Source: Owenia fusiformis | Taxonomy: Eukaryota > Annelida > Polychaeta > Sabellida > Oweniidae | Direction: 5' to 3' | NCBI GenBank assembly: GCA_903813345.2 | Contig: CAIIXF020000005.1 | Span: 29,949,375-30,013,374 of the forward strand | Length of the DNA stretch: 64,000 nt | In this document: in pieces, positions 28,001-35,400 of the stretch | Layout: every line of letters starts with the position of its first letter | How positions within the stretch are numbered: the first letter of the stretch is position 1 | Notes under the pieces: model-generated | What the model saw: the letters and a program-made list of their open reading frames with translations, nothing else | Told to the model about the DNA's origin: nothing | Databases searched by the model: none | Made by a program: the position numbers and the translations under genes

Positions 28001-29629
28001 GAATATATTTTAAGTGTTTTATGTAAGAGCATAAAGTGCATTACTTATTCAACAACATAAAAATACTGAAGGGTCTTGTAACTAAAATTCTACACTTCGG
28101 TTTGACTTAATAATAGACCAATTATGAGAGTAACTAAAGATTGATTATCCAAAAATTTAATTTCTGTGACTTTCTATTAATTTAAACAAATGATTACATA
28201 AAAATTTATTGTATTATGATTAATTTCAATCTTGGAATTCATTTCATTTTAATATATGATGTAAGATCAGAATTTTCAAGTTTCTGTTCAAAATTCATTA
28301 CAATTTCACATTTGGGTATCCACCTCAAAATATTTTCTGAAACATATTTGAAACAACTTTGAATCAATTATAGTTACTTACACACAAAGTTTGGGTTTAA
28401 GTGAAGCATCAAACAAAGAATCAAGAACAGTTCTCCTGAGCGTTTCCAAGCAGACTTCAGCAGCTTTGATCTCGCATCCCTCGACAGGGGGCTGGATCCA
28501 ATCAATGATCACCTTCCACTTCACTTCATATTTGATCCTGATCTCAGAGGAGCAACCCTCAACTGAGTTTCGGATGCAAATGTCAGCTTCTTCCACTTTG
28601 CTAGAAACCAAAGTATATTGAACTGAGTTGGAGCATTATGTACATCTATATAGGTGTTAATTACTATTTATTGTGTCAAAATGGTTCACAACTAACAAAC
28701 AATAAATAAATTGTGGGCTTAGCAGTTGAAGCCAATATGTAGTTGTCTTTTTATTTTTTAATCAAAACTCGTTATTTCCTACATTATTTTAATAAAGCCA
28801 AATTATAGTGAGAACCAATATCTACAAATTTTTCTGATATTACAGTTCTGGTTTCTTTGAGATTTCTATCGAAATAATACATAAAATACATGTAAGAACT
28901 CCATGCATTCTTCCAATTTATTGCAACTTTTGTGAAAGAATAACAAATATCTTTATTTTAAGAGACTTACCTGATGGCAATATTAACATCATAAGTTCCA
29001 TCTATGATCGTATTTTCCAAGTAAGTGTTTACACTGTTGTAACAGATGTCTGCTTCCCTGATGTTGCAAACTCCTAAAAATATTCAAAAAATGAATCAAT
29101 TAAAAGAGCTGCATCAGAAGGATGATATTAGAGTAATATTTGGGAAAAACCATCAAAATTAGGCATGCCCAAAATAATATCTAATATTTCAGGCACTAAA
29201 TATCGACCTGTAACAGTTAATTTACATATACAATTGAAGTCTGTATAAACCTCTCCTCATCAAAATAAAATGCATCTTTGCAATTTTGATAATAATTGCA
29301 CAATTTTCATTATCATAATTCCAAAATCCATCAAAAAAACAAAATGAAATATATAGTGTAAACCACTTTTTGCAAGGACTGTTTAATAATGATTTAAGAT
29401 GATATGAAAATTTTCAAATATCATCATAATCCATAAACTCCTATTTCCATCATTTTATTTGATTTTATATTACATGTAACAAATAACACAATATCTATTC
29501 TTCCATAACTTTATGTAAGTAAAAAATAGTACTGAAATTACCACCATCTTTTATTTCCTGATCTTGAGCATTTGCAGCAGTTGCAAGACATAACGAAAGA
29601 AATAATACATATCCTTTATGATTGGCCAT
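160..29629 (-). CDS. Gene A: large secreted multidomain matrix-like protein, 3' end outside window
   Basis: Thirty-two coding exons were joined by eye and every junction keeps frame (about 6.4 kb coding, about 2,140 codons in the window). Exons in transcript order: 29542-29629, 28971-29073, 28382-28600, 27704-27840, 27307-27508, 26536-26793, 25472-25701, 21020-21128, 20621-20783, 20092-20180, 19444-19577, 19009-19122, 18349-18457, 17835-18122, 11541-11652, 10955-11075, 10497-10666, 9905-10028, 9152-9279, 7504-8389, 7248-7350, 6798-6995, 6587-6661, 6000-6127, 5405-5638, 4933-5133, 3813-3992, 2931-3134, 2316-2803, 1800-2061, 676-1068, 160-339. The last exon ends at a donor, so the gene runs off the left edge. 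Domain order: signal peptide, four six-Cys repeats, EGF, four more six-Cys repeats, EGF, Ly6, TSP1 with a KGS-rich insert, two six-Cys repeats, four chitin-binding-like domains, Thr-rich linker, Ly6, three chitin-binding-like domains. An extracellular matrix, cuticle, shell or mucus role is inferred. I do not recognise a named orthologue. Confidence 0.85.
1800..2803 (-). CDS. Gene A exons 29-30: Thr-rich mucin-like linker and second Ly6/uPAR domain
   Basis: Exon 2316-2803 encodes about 130 residues of imperfect 8-residue Thr/Asp repeats (DQTT, VADQ, STT), probably O-glycosylated, then SSFICHTCNNAASDAEC. Exon 1800-2061 continues PTCSCETEIRYDYNSRQ and reaches CCQGDNCN, the C-terminal Ly6/uPAR signature. 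Together they make a complete three-finger domain split by a phase-0 intron. Shortly after it the sequence SGRKKRAFGD contains an RKKR site (codons 1825-1836) that fits furin-type cleavage. Confidence 0.75.
2931..5638 (-). CDS. Gene A exons 25-28: four chitin-binding-like Cys domains
   Basis: Exons 5405-5638, 4933-5133, 3813-3992 and 2931-3134 each encode one domain and are phase 1 at both ends. The shared pattern is C...(W/Y)-(F/Y)-I...C-(F/Y)-x2-C-x8-CC-x2-GTC-x6-G-x(5-7)-PC-x2-C, for example RCYHQC...CCAPGTC...NNPCDQC. The Gly-aromatic start and the aromatic-x2-C...CAPGTC core resemble peritrophin-A/CBM14 chitin-binding domains, but the cysteine count differs from the classical six. The first is preceded by a TTTLAPWTTAPPP linker. 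Chitin or other polysaccharide binding in an extracellular matrix is inferred, not proven. Confidence 0.65.
4780..4907. repeat. Dispersed repeat R, copy 1
   Basis: Contains CCATTTGTTACATTTCTTA, several CAACCACCACC-type blocks and GGAGACTATAACAAAACAT. Related to 34020-34150 and, inverted, to 53823-53936. It lies directly beside gene A exon 4933-5133. Confidence 0.6.
6000..7350 (-). CDS. Gene A exons 21-24: six-Cys repeats 9 and 10
   Basis: Exons 7248-7350, 6798-6995, 6587-6661 and 6000-6127 encode two further units. Unit 9 is C-x7-C-x21-C-x8-C-x7-C-x22-C, ending GGNC. After a TKPPTTPPPG linker, unit 10 is C-x11-C-x22-C-x8-C-x7-C-x22-C, ending DPIC. The phase-2 intron after the third Cys is present in both. 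Unit 10 has one extra intron between its first and second cysteines, making a 75-base exon. The copies lie downstream of TSP1, so the repeat is used in two separate parts of the protein. Confidence 0.78.
6370..6545 (-). mobile_element. tRNA-derived SINE or tRNA pseudogene
   Basis: On the minus strand GGCTCGGACGTAGAGCG resembles an A box and GGGTTCAATTCCCG is a good B box, 40 bases apart. The cloverleaf arms pair poorly and the 3' region continues into unrelated sequence, so a SINE head is more likely than a working tRNA. Confidence 0.5.
7504..9279 (-). CDS. Gene A exons 19-20: TSP1 domain with a long Lys/Gly/Ser-rich insert
   Basis: Exon 9152-9279 reads CKNWAQWGAWSKCDKDCGIG followed by KRIRERECKRDG, the WxxWxxWSxC...CGxGxRxRxC core of a thrombospondin type 1 repeat. 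Exon 7504-8389 (886 bases) then runs from DENCVCED through about 270 residues dominated by GGKSSK hexapeptides and GRRKRSKSKGKS blocks, and ends ERQTKECFRAPCE, which resembles the C-terminal strand of a TSP1 repeat. The basic part holds two related halves separated by a Cys-containing segment (CKICKGAGCKK). The DNA shows an 18-base coding repeat at about 7700-7790 and 8190-8310. The exon has no in-frame Met at its start, so it is easy to miss. TSP1 repeats usually bind glycans or matrix, and the basic insert could bind polyanions (inference). Confidence 0.78.
8660..9125. mobile_element. Mariner-like MITE (CAGGGT ends, TA flanks)
   Basis: CAGGGTAACCC at the left and GTATCACCCTG at the right, each flanked by TA. 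Interior non-coding. Located in the intron between exons 9152 and 8389. Confidence 0.62.
9905..10666 (-). CDS. Gene A exons 17-18: Ly6/uPAR three-finger domain
   Basis: Exons 10497-10666 and 9905-10028 join at phase 0. The first carries FECYTCDRLNPSTC and a CF..K..NHDGR strand, and the second ends in CHECCNSNLCN, the CC-x4-CN signature of the Ly6/uPAR (LU) fold. Ten cysteines with the C-x2-C start and terminal Asn fit a three-finger domain. No GPI signal is seen because the protein continues into a TSP1 domain. The intron between the exons is almost filled by a 17-base tandem repeat. Confidence 0.8.
10155..10412. repeat. 17-base minisatellite between the two Ly6 exons
   Basis: About 15 copies of GACATTCATAA(C/T)TTTGT, with C/T alternation giving a 34-base higher order in the first part. 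It fills much of the intron between exons 10497-10666 and 9905-10028. Confidence 0.88.
10955..11075 (-). CDS. Gene A exon 16: EGF-like domain
   Basis: Reads VQGYCSCWRGSCRNGGSC then a short loop and CKCPPGFRGPNCDE. This is a compact EGF with the usual C-x-C...G-x2-C ending. The exon begins at phase 0, so its first cysteine probably also closes six-Cys unit 8. It is bounded by consensus acceptor (TATAG) and donor (GTAAGT) and joins a Ly6 exon. Confidence 0.8.
11541..18457 (-). CDS. Gene A exons 13-15: six-Cys repeats 7 and 8 across the GPCR-bearing intron
   Basis: Exon 18349-18457 starts unit 7. Exon 17835-18122 finishes it, adds a PPTLPPTRPPG-type linker and begins unit 8 (ICDLNAAAKC). Exon 11541-11652 continues unit 8 (ISARKQCVYKFASQC), and its sixth cysteine is supplied by the start of the next exon. 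The 17835 exon ends with two bases GT and the 11652 exon begins with A, restoring a Val codon, the same phase-2 position seen in the other units. This frame and domain continuity shows that the 6.2-kb interval 11653-17834 is an intron, although it contains a GPCR gene on the other strand. Confidence 0.75.
11690..11872. repeat. Dispersed repeat S (AAGTGGAACACCTC), copy 1
   Basis: Several iterations of (G)TAAGTGGAACACCTC and ending TTACACAGGTTTTACTGTA. Matches 21140-21325 in order of blocks. Confidence 0.6.
12058..12667. mobile_element. TTAA-flanked foldback MITE, about 610 bp
   Basis: Begins TTAAAGGAACATTCCTTGCC and ends GGCAAGGAATATTCCTTTAA. Inverted similarity extends about 200 bases inward (TAGCTATAACCATATATAT versus its reverse, GTGATGTCATCGACTCTCAA versus its reverse). 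TTAA at both ends fits a piggyBac- or Kolobok-type target. No transposase frame is present. Confidence 0.8.
14048..15040 (+). CDS. Rhodopsin-class GPCR, FMRFamide-receptor-like orphan (single exon)
   Basis: A 330-residue uninterrupted frame with seven hydrophobic segments. TM1 has GLIGNGLSLIVY (Asn1.50), TM2 LAITD (Asp2.50), TM3 ends in LDRF rather than DRY, TM4 runs into NLPRYF, and TM7 has NSAFNFVIY followed by a basic helix 8 (GKKFRRKLRRIF). These match the class A clade that includes FMRFamide-like receptors, commonly expanded as intronless genes in marine invertebrates. The N-terminus has NST and NIS glycosylation sites. Oddly, I see no cysteine at the top of TM3 or in the short second extracellular loop, so the usual class A disulphide appears absent. 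The start is CTACAATGG. It lies inside gene A intron 11653-17834, opposite strand. AATAAA follows at 15064. The ligand is unknown. Confidence 0.85.
   Translation: MDICQSDKCAFWPDNSTDTKENVNISTGFVFYTTIVVYNIITIFGLIGNGLSLIVYSRERRPCTRVLLLKALAITDSLHLFLHMPYSWIIGHHFGVVDIGEDLYENTARILSKMLPLVATSVTLTSWMVVLVTLDRFIHVCIPLRANTLSTIVRTKIGIAILVLAAILYNLPRYFTAYLNQTQMATYRIIYELILDFIFRLFGPVFTVFYLNIKLCHSIRESQKLTRQLTNKEKDEQSYTLTMIAIVSLFILCSILGFITRIFRILSVLRISSYMDPYSYIFNQLSYLFQVCNSAFNFVIYFLIGKKFRRKLRRIFQPESISASDENNIQ
15064..15069 (+). terminator. Poly(A) signal after GPCR
   Basis: AATAAA 24 bases after the GPCR stop, with further AATAAA copies near 15122 and 15266-15295. Close spacing supports a short 3' UTR. Confidence 0.5.
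15495..15770 (+). promoter_or_regulatory. CpG-containing promoter- or enhancer-like island inside gene A intron
   Basis: A short stretch richer in G+C and CpG than its surroundings: CCCCGCCCCCACGACGGG near 15507, a CCAATCA box at 15581-15587, a full CRE TGACGTCA at 15664-15671, TATATA at 15685-15690, and TTGGCCGACG-like CpG sites after it. The CCAAT, CRE, TATA order reads as a plus-strand core promoter. It lies downstream of the GPCR and no plus-strand coding frame is visible after it, so it could be a non-coding RNA promoter, an alternative start or an enhancer. Confidence 0.4.
15844..15910. promoter_or_regulatory. Cluster of nuclear-receptor half-sites
   Basis: TGACCT at 15844, TGACCTTGA at 15884-15892, then TGACCT-T-TGACCTTGA at 15895-15910. 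On the minus strand the last is TCAAGGTCA-A-AGGTCA, a DR1 overlapping an extended TCAAGGTCA half-site. Two more TGACCT sites lie at 15555 and 15567. Known binders of DR1 and TCAAGGTCA include RXR/HNF4-type and ERR-type receptors; use here is inference. Confidence 0.4.
16490..16700. mobile_element. CAGGCCCGTAGCCAGG-ended MITE, copy 1
   Basis: Starts CAGGCCCGTAGCCAGGA and ends CCTGGCTATGGGCTTG, with long G and C runs inside. Flanked by an exact 5-bp duplication ACATT (16485-16489 and 16701-16705). Lies in the GPCR-bearing intron. Confidence 0.8.
17418..17565. repeat. 30-base tandem repeat
   Basis: Five copies of TTAATAAACACTTCAAATAT plus TCTATTATA, in the GPCR-bearing intron about 270 bases from exon 17835-18122. 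Confidence 0.85.
19009..21128 (-). CDS. Gene A exons 8-12: six-Cys repeats 5 and 6 with PT-rich linkers
   Basis: Exons 21020-21128 and 20621-20783 form unit 5 (C-x7-C-x22-C-x8-C-x7-C-x22-C). Exons 20621-20783, 20092-20180 and 19444-19577 form unit 6, with two extra residues in the third spacing (x10) and an additional intron after its first cysteine. Exon 19009-19122 is a pure linker of Pro-Thr-Val triplets, resembling an O-glycosylated spacer. The alternation of compact Cys domain and PT linker resembles beads on a string. All splice phases agree. Confidence 0.75.
19605..19775. repeat. 45-base tandem repeat
   Basis: Nearly four copies of CTACCTGGTAAGCTGTTACA, AATGATTGCAAAAGTGACAA, TCTCG. 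It begins about 30 bases upstream of gene A exon 19444-19577. Confidence 0.88.
21129..25471. other. 4.3-kb gene A intron
   Basis: Repeat S copy 2 at the left edge, then AT-rich sequence with repeated short ACGTAAATGAT / CTACGTTAC motifs and a 20-base direct repeat (CGCTAAGTGTCTCCTGATAT, twice at about 22395-22436). No exon-like frame; the flanking exons join directly in frame. Confidence 0.6.
21140..21325. repeat. Dispersed repeat S, copy 2
   Basis: GTAAGTGAAACACCTCTGTA, ACTCACAAGTGGAACAGG and CTTACACAGGTTCCACTGTA. Same family as 11690-11872, interspersed in a gene A intron. Confidence 0.6.
25472..27508 (-). CDS. Gene A exons 5-7: six-Cys repeats 3 and 4, then EGF
   Basis: Exon 27307-27508 opens with a Thr/Pro-rich linker and the first half of unit 3. 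Exon 26536-26793 holds the second half of unit 3, a PPPVTTPGPTKPP linker and the first half of unit 4. Exon 25472-25701 completes unit 4 and adds an EGF domain (CKPPCDKSPCQNG..., ending CPDGWSGDNCG). Unit 3 spacing is C-x7-C-x23-C-x8-C-x7-C-x22-C and unit 4 is C-x7-C-x18-C-x8-C-x7-C-x22-C. Both units are cut by a phase-2 intron just after the third Cys. The exon 7 donor joins 21128 in frame across a 4.3-kb intron. Confidence 0.78.
26005..26367. mobile_element. TTAA-flanked MITE, 363 bp
   Basis: Starts TTAAAGGCAGAATCAGATC and ends GATCTGATTCTGCCTTTAA, perfect inverted ends with TTAA borders. It is non-coding and lies in a gene A intron. Confidence 0.82.
27704..29073 (-). CDS. Gene A exons 2-4: six-Cys repeats 1 and 2
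   Basis: Exons 28971-29073, 28382-28600 and 27704-27840 encode two tandem units of an unrecognised helical-looking domain. Unit 2 spaces its cysteines C-x7-C-x21-C-x8-C-x7-C-x24-C. Unit 1 matches (CNIREADIC start, ..DICIRNSVEGC) but lacks the third cysteine, having Ser-Lys there. An intron of phase 2 falls directly after the third-Cys position in each unit. The two units share the boundary cysteine region (PPVEGCEIKAAEVC) with no linker. Function is unknown; the six-Cys pattern and secretion signal suggest a disulphide-stabilised extracellular domain. Confidence 0.75.
27917..28012. mobile_element. Fragment of the 26005 MITE family
   Basis: Matches the interior of the 26005-26367 element (TTTGGGAGAATTTT, CCCCACTTTGGCACTTTGAA, GGGAGATAATATTT) but lacks its termini. 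Confidence 0.65.
29542..29629 (-). CDS. Gene A exon 1: start codon and signal peptide
   Basis: The ATG is at 29627-29629. The reading is MANHKGYVLFLSLCLATAAN followed by a short polar stretch, a typical secretory signal with a basic n-region, Leu-rich core and small residues before the likely cleavage. The exon ends in GGTG at donor GTAATT, phase 1. It is 88 bases long, like the first exon of gene B at 44066-44153, and the two leaders are clearly paralogous. There are no other good ATG-plus-signal candidates between here and the left edge, which supports one long gene. Confidence 0.88.
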
Positions 29630-29735
29630 GATGGCTCTACAGCACCTTTAGGGCGACTGCTCTCTAAGATTGAAGCCGAGGAAATGATGTTGGGAGGCTG
29701 GGGAAATATAATATGTGAGGCCCAGACAAAGATGA

Positions 29736-29910
29736 CAGATTATACCACTCGCCACCCTCTAAGTCAATAACTTTACATGTGGACATCTTTTGTCAACATA
29801 AAGTACAAAAAAATGAATTTAACATTGCGGCAATGAATTTAGATTATGTGCTTTACTAAAAGTATGTTTGTTTTGCTCTTAGTTTTTCAGGATGGATTAC
29901 ATTGCGGATA
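29736..29910 (-). promoter_or_regulatory. Putative gene A promoter block, paralogous to gene B promoter
   Basis: Upstream of the gene A ATG the minus strand has a TATA-like GGTATAATCT (about 29737-29746), preceded by TATTGAC-TT-AGAGGGTGG (29753-29769) and, further up, a GTAATCCATCC block near 29889-29900. The same elements in the same order lie upstream of gene B. The transcription start was not determined. Confidence 0.45.
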
Positions 29911-30355
29911 TCAAAGAGATTGTGTACAGAATCATATTTCACAGGTGCAATAATGTACTTTAGAAAATTAGTAATAAAAGTACAAAAACACAAAATATCG
30001 CCTTTTGAGATACTGGTCATAATTGTTAAGACTTAAAAATAAATTTACAATCACGAAAATATCGATAAGTTATTATCTATTAATGATCGACAAATTCAAC
30101 TCTTTAAAAATTTACTCAATACTTTCAACAATAAATTTTGAAAGAATTATGGATTGTGACATCAAACTATAATCTTTTGATCTAGATTTAACTAATCAGA
30201 ATCCTGGGAATATGATTGATAGAAATCCAGCTACCCAAGCGAGCAAATTAGCATTCACTTAATTTATGCTTTCATTAGTTTTAATGTATCTGCCATTCAT
30301 TTCATAATGAAACTCTAATTAATGGCCATGACAGCAACACTTATTATGGGTGCAT

Positions 30356-30685
30356 TTAAGGTAAGTGTGTACTTTCGGCCATTTTGATACAATCCCCATA
30401 GAGTCACATGTCACTTTAAAATATGAACTCCTCCTTCCCCACATAAAATAAAATTCAGCGACCTACTTTTTAAAAGTACAAAAAAGTAGGTCACTGAATT
30501 TTCTCATTTTTCATTCATTTTATAAATAAATATTCTCCACTTTTTTCTAAGTACATTAGTGCACTTTCTGAAAAATTGAAAGATGTAGACTATATGGGGA
30601 ATGAGGAGTTTATATTTGAAAAGGAACATGCGACTCTATGAGGATTGCATCAAAATGGTCTGAAGAAGTCACTGATGACCTAAAT
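30356..30685. mobile_element. Foldback element, about 330 bp
   Basis: The left arm (GGCCATTTTGATACAATCCC, then ATAGAGTCACATG) is inverted on the right (CATGCGACTCTATGAGGATT, then GCATCAAAATGGTC). The centre holds a second hairpin, GACCTACTTTTTAAAAG against its reverse. It lies between genes A and B. No coding. Confidence 0.72.
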
Positions 30686-31694
30686 CTTTTCAGTTAAAAT
30701 ACTGAATATATTTATTTCTCCTATTCAGAGGTGAATTGCTCTGACACTCTGTACAAGTTTATACTTGAAAAGACCACTTAAATATGTTTAATGTTTAAGA
30801 TGTAGGTGTGGATTGTTTAAAGACAAATAGACTGTCAAAATATATGTTTTTTGCAATCAAGCAATATTTGTTGAAGACAAAAAAAGAGAGGCTAAAGAAA
30901 GTTTAGATTTTAAGATGATACGAATACAAACCCCTTCAACTTTCCTTTATCCCACCATACAAGTGGACAATCTATATTAGCACTCAATTTGTTTATATTA
31001 CAACAGAATATAGCTGATGAATTGTTTATTTGGAGATATTACGAACGGCACTGACCTGCTCAATTGGTGTATGGACTAAAATACCCATCACAGACAAGTA
31101 AAATTGGATCTAACAGTTAGGGTTTAAAAAGTTTCCTAAACTTTTCACAGTTTGGCATTTATAAACAAAGGAGAATGGGAAACTAAGGATTTTTAATTAT
31201 TTTATCCATATATATAAAATGTTTGTATCTAGAGAATACCATTGATTCCCATGAGAAATGATCAGTTAAATGCTGCTATGGATTTATCACTTGTACAGAG
31301 TGTTATAACTAAACACATTTAAAATTCAAATTACTTCATATGTTTAATTTTCAATCAAACCCATATATGATGTGTGATTAACTATATCCATGGCCAATCA
31401 CAAGTGCATCAACCTATATGTTATACAATCACATGCTAGTTTAATGGTTCTCATACAATTGGCGATACATGACGTACACCATATTTAAAATTGTTTTGAC
31501 AATATCATTTGCAAACATTTGGTGTTTATTCAATGGGTATGAAACATAACCTGGAACTCAGTCGAAAAAACTAAATCCATCCATCCATCCATGAGCAAAT
31601 ACAACTATATTCTTGCACCAATTACCTTTATAATCATGTGTTCATCAAGTAAATGTTAATTCAAAATTATTAATATAATGTGTAATGAACTTAC

Positions 31695-32468
31695 TTGATT
31701 CACAGTGTTTCCCTTGATAATTCTCCTTACACTGGCACTTGTAGGCTGGTAGTGACTTGGAGAAATCCACCATTTCACCTGAACCTGAACCCTCTAAAAA
31801 TATTGATGAAAAAGACAATTTAAATGGATGAAAGTGGAGGAACGAAGTAAATGAATCCCTTGCATCAAAAGACTATTTCTGGATCCTGCTTTGGTTTCAA
31901 TGTCTTATATGAGTATGTGCCATTTCTTGTAGATGACATTATTGATCTGCTGAATGTGCATATGTGCATTATCTTTGCATGCTTTAATGCTATCACCTAC
32001 CATTGTTGCAGCTCTCCATACATTCTTTTTCTGTGTTAAAATTGTTGCCATTCCCACGGCAACCTCCATATGTAAAGATCTTACACGACATGGAACTGAC
32101 ATCATAATGCCAACGTTGATGCCTAGCTCTGCATGGTCCGACTTCTGGAGCTAACGAACAGAAGGAATTGTCCTTATCGCAACGTTTCAAACATTCTTCC
32201 TTGGTCTCAAAGTTGTTACCATTGGAATCACAACCGCCATATGTGAAGGTTTGACAAGATTTTGTATCTTCATCAAAATACCATCGTTCAAAGAGAGCTT
32301 TACAAGGACCGGTGTATGCCTTGAGAGAGCAAATGTCATTGCTTTCGCCAGATCCACTACCTGACATATCGTCCATGTCAAAGTTCTTGATGTCTTTGTA
32401 GTTCTCGTCATGATAGCTTACACAAATTCCTTCATTTTCACATGGATTTTTGAAACAGAAATCGACCT
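31695..32468 (-). CDS. Gene B exons 19-20: two Kunitz domains inside an EGF
   Basis: Exon 32001-32468 starts with EGF cysteines 1-3 (VDFCFKNPCENEGIC), then a DDMSGSGSGES spacer, then two Kunitz/BPTI domains, each with exact spacing C-x8-C-x15-C-x7-C-x12-C-x3-C and FTYGGC cores. Exon 31695-31793 supplies EGSGSGEM and the closing EGF half (YKCQCKENYQGKHCE). The residues after GPC are Lys in the first and Arg in the second domain, the P1 position in this family, which predicts inhibition of trypsin-like serine proteases. The start of exon 19 is homologous to exons 10 and 14. Confidence 0.88.
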
Positions 32469-35400
32469 CTAAAAGTAGAAAATTAAAAAGCTGAGTTTAA
32501 TTCATTGTTCCATGCTCTTCCACTTCAAAATAAGTCGTGATGAGAGGGAGGAATAATAATTCAAGACATTATTAGACAGTGTATTTCATTTTGTTAATAT
32601 ATAAATCCACCTACTGATTTCACAATTTTCGCCTCTGAATCCAAAAGGACATTCACACTCATAAGTGTTGGGGAAATTGTCATCAAAATAATCACTTTCA
32701 TCCTCTCCAGATCCTGATCCTGATCCACTTCCAGATTCATCCTCTTCCTTGTACATCGGATTGCATGAACCACCATTAATACAGGGGTTTCTCTTACAGG
32801 GGTGAACTGTAAAGATAAAACAGCATGCAGCACCATTAATACAAGGGTTTCGCTTATTAGGTCAAATATAAAGATAACATGTAGCAAGTACCACTATTAA
32901 TACAAGGGTTACTCTTATAGGGGTCTACTATAAAGATATAGCACGTGCCATCATTAATATAAGGGTAGCTTTTACAGGGGACAACTATAAAGATATAGAA
33001 AATGGAGCGTACACCACTATTAAGACAAGGGTTGCTCTTACAGGAGTCAAAGATAAAGATAACACAGGTTTTTGTACCACCATAAAAGTTGCATTAAATA
33101 TCAATAAATGTGTATCTTAACTGTATGTATGTGTTTTCTAAACTAAATAAATTCACACATTTTTAATAAAAACAGGGTAATTCCTAACCTTTTTCACAGT
33201 GTTTGCCACCAAAAAAGTCTGGACATTCACAGGTATATGGATCTGCCACACCAATTTGGAAACCTCCACTCACGCAACGTCCTCCGTTCTCACATGGATT
33301 TGTTTTGCACAGTTCAATCTTGATCTCTGCAAATAGTATATAACAAAATACTGGATGTGCTCTCTTCAAAATGTTCAACGTTTAAAACATTCTGTTGGAT
33401 CTGGCCTTTCTTATTTGACCTACAAGTGATTGGGTCTATAGCTACATTGTATAGCTGTCAAATATGCACAAAAACTTTTGCTCTGTCCAAGGAGATCTAA
33501 GCAGAACTCTAACTAGTTACTTGCTATTTTCAGTGTATGCTCTCTCTTAGATCCTCCACCTACACAACACATACTTACCAATCTCACATCTGATGCCTTC
33601 AAAGTCTCGTTCACATTCACAGCGATATCCCTCCATGTCTTTGTCATCCATATCTCCTGAACCTGAACCTGAACCTGAACCTGAACCTGATTCAGAAGAT
33701 GCTGTACGCATGTCATCATCATCTAGAAAATCAAAATGTATTAGAATAATCAGCTGTATTTTTTCAAATGTCTACATCCCAGTAAGCTCAAAATGTGCTT
33801 TCTCTAAAATAGGAGAGAGGGTAGACAATTTATATCTTAGACTATTGTTATAACTGAAGAGATTTATTTAACTGGACAATGAGAAATAAGATCACCCCAG
33901 CATGGAGTTCATTGTGAAGAGTTAACATTTATTTGTGCATTTCCTCTCTTTATATTTCAGCTCAACAATGTGAATTCAGTCTCACTGAACATACAAAACA
34001 AGGCATTTACATGCATAGTGTCACCGCCTGCCATTTGTTATATTTGTTAGGCCAGCCGCCAACTATCACACATTTGTGCAACAACAACCGCCGCTTCCAC
34101 AATAAAGTTTGAGACTATAACAATATGTCACCACTATTTGGGGTGGTGACATAACTAGTTTTCAGATTAGACTTGTATATTTAATTCTGAGCACTCGGGA
34201 TCCTATCTTACATATTGGTTCCATGCAGGTATGGCCACAGCCATTACTACAGCATAGTTTGTCATCAGGGCAAGCCATCTCACCCTTCCCACCCTTGGCA
34301 CAACTCTCTACACATATACCAATACCACCATCAACCTTGGGGCACTGGCCTTGGCGAGCTGAACAAAGTAAATAATCTAACTATACTATGTGGATTACAA
34401 AAAGCACTGTGTAAACCTATTTTATAAAACTATTATATTTTATTAATCTATTATGAAACTACATGTAGGTGTTTCATTTCTATAATATATATATGTCTGT
34501 CATCATAAAACCATAACAAAACTAATTTATAATAGTCAGTATATATATATTATTTGCTAGTTATACCATGCGTGCTAACTAATAATAAAATATAGTTTTA
34601 CTAACTACTAACAGTTGTTTTATTATAAAGCTTTAACCACACAAATCGTTTTAATCTTATAATATTAAAATATATCTCCCATTCACGTTACTCACCCTTC
34701 TTGAAATCATCATCATGGAAGCTGATGCATTTAGCATTGTTTTCACATCTGTGGTTTATGCAGAAGTCAACTCCTGAAAATATGAAACAACCATATACAT
34801 GTATGTACTTTGGCAATTCCTCAAATTACTCAACTTTTTTGTTTATTACATTAGAATTAAAAAATAAAACAAGGTAAAAGGAGTGCAGAGGGAACCCCTT
34901 GACCTAATCATAATTTTGTATTTTGTGCTATTAATGTACCCTTCCATAATGCCTTCGGGCGACTGAAGGGATTTATATTATGATATTTTTATGAAGCAAT
35001 AAATATTTCTTAATATAAAAAAAAAGGTAAAAGGAATTGCTATTGTTACTATCACTGTGACATGTCTACTTACTGATTTCACAATTTTCGCCTCTGAATC
35101 CAAAAGGACATTCACACTCATAAGTGTTGGGAAAATTGTCATCAAAATAATCGCTTTCATCCTCTCCAGATCCTGATCCACTTCCAGATTCATCCTCTTC
35201 TTTGTACATCGGATTGCATGAACCACCATTAATACAGGGGTTTCTCTTACAGGGGTGAACTATAAAGATAAAACAGCATGCAGCACCATTAATACAGGGG
35301 TTTGTCTTACAGGGGTGAACTATAAAGATAAAACAGCATGCAGCACCATTAATACAGGGGTTTGTCTTACAGGGGTGAACTATAAAGATAAAACAGCGGT

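Larger units (their letters stand above)
29630..31694. other. Spacer between gene B 3' end and gene A promoter
   Basis: Contains the gene A promoter block, the foldback element at 30356-30685 and presumably the unassigned last exon and 3' UTR of gene B. Possible tiny last exons after acceptors near 30898 and 31182 give short open tails with stops, but none is convincing. Confidence 0.5.

Noticed and set aside
30890-31195. Candidate last exons of gene B after acceptors near 30898 and 31182
   Set aside because: Each gives a dozen residues and a stop with no domain support; I could not decide between them.
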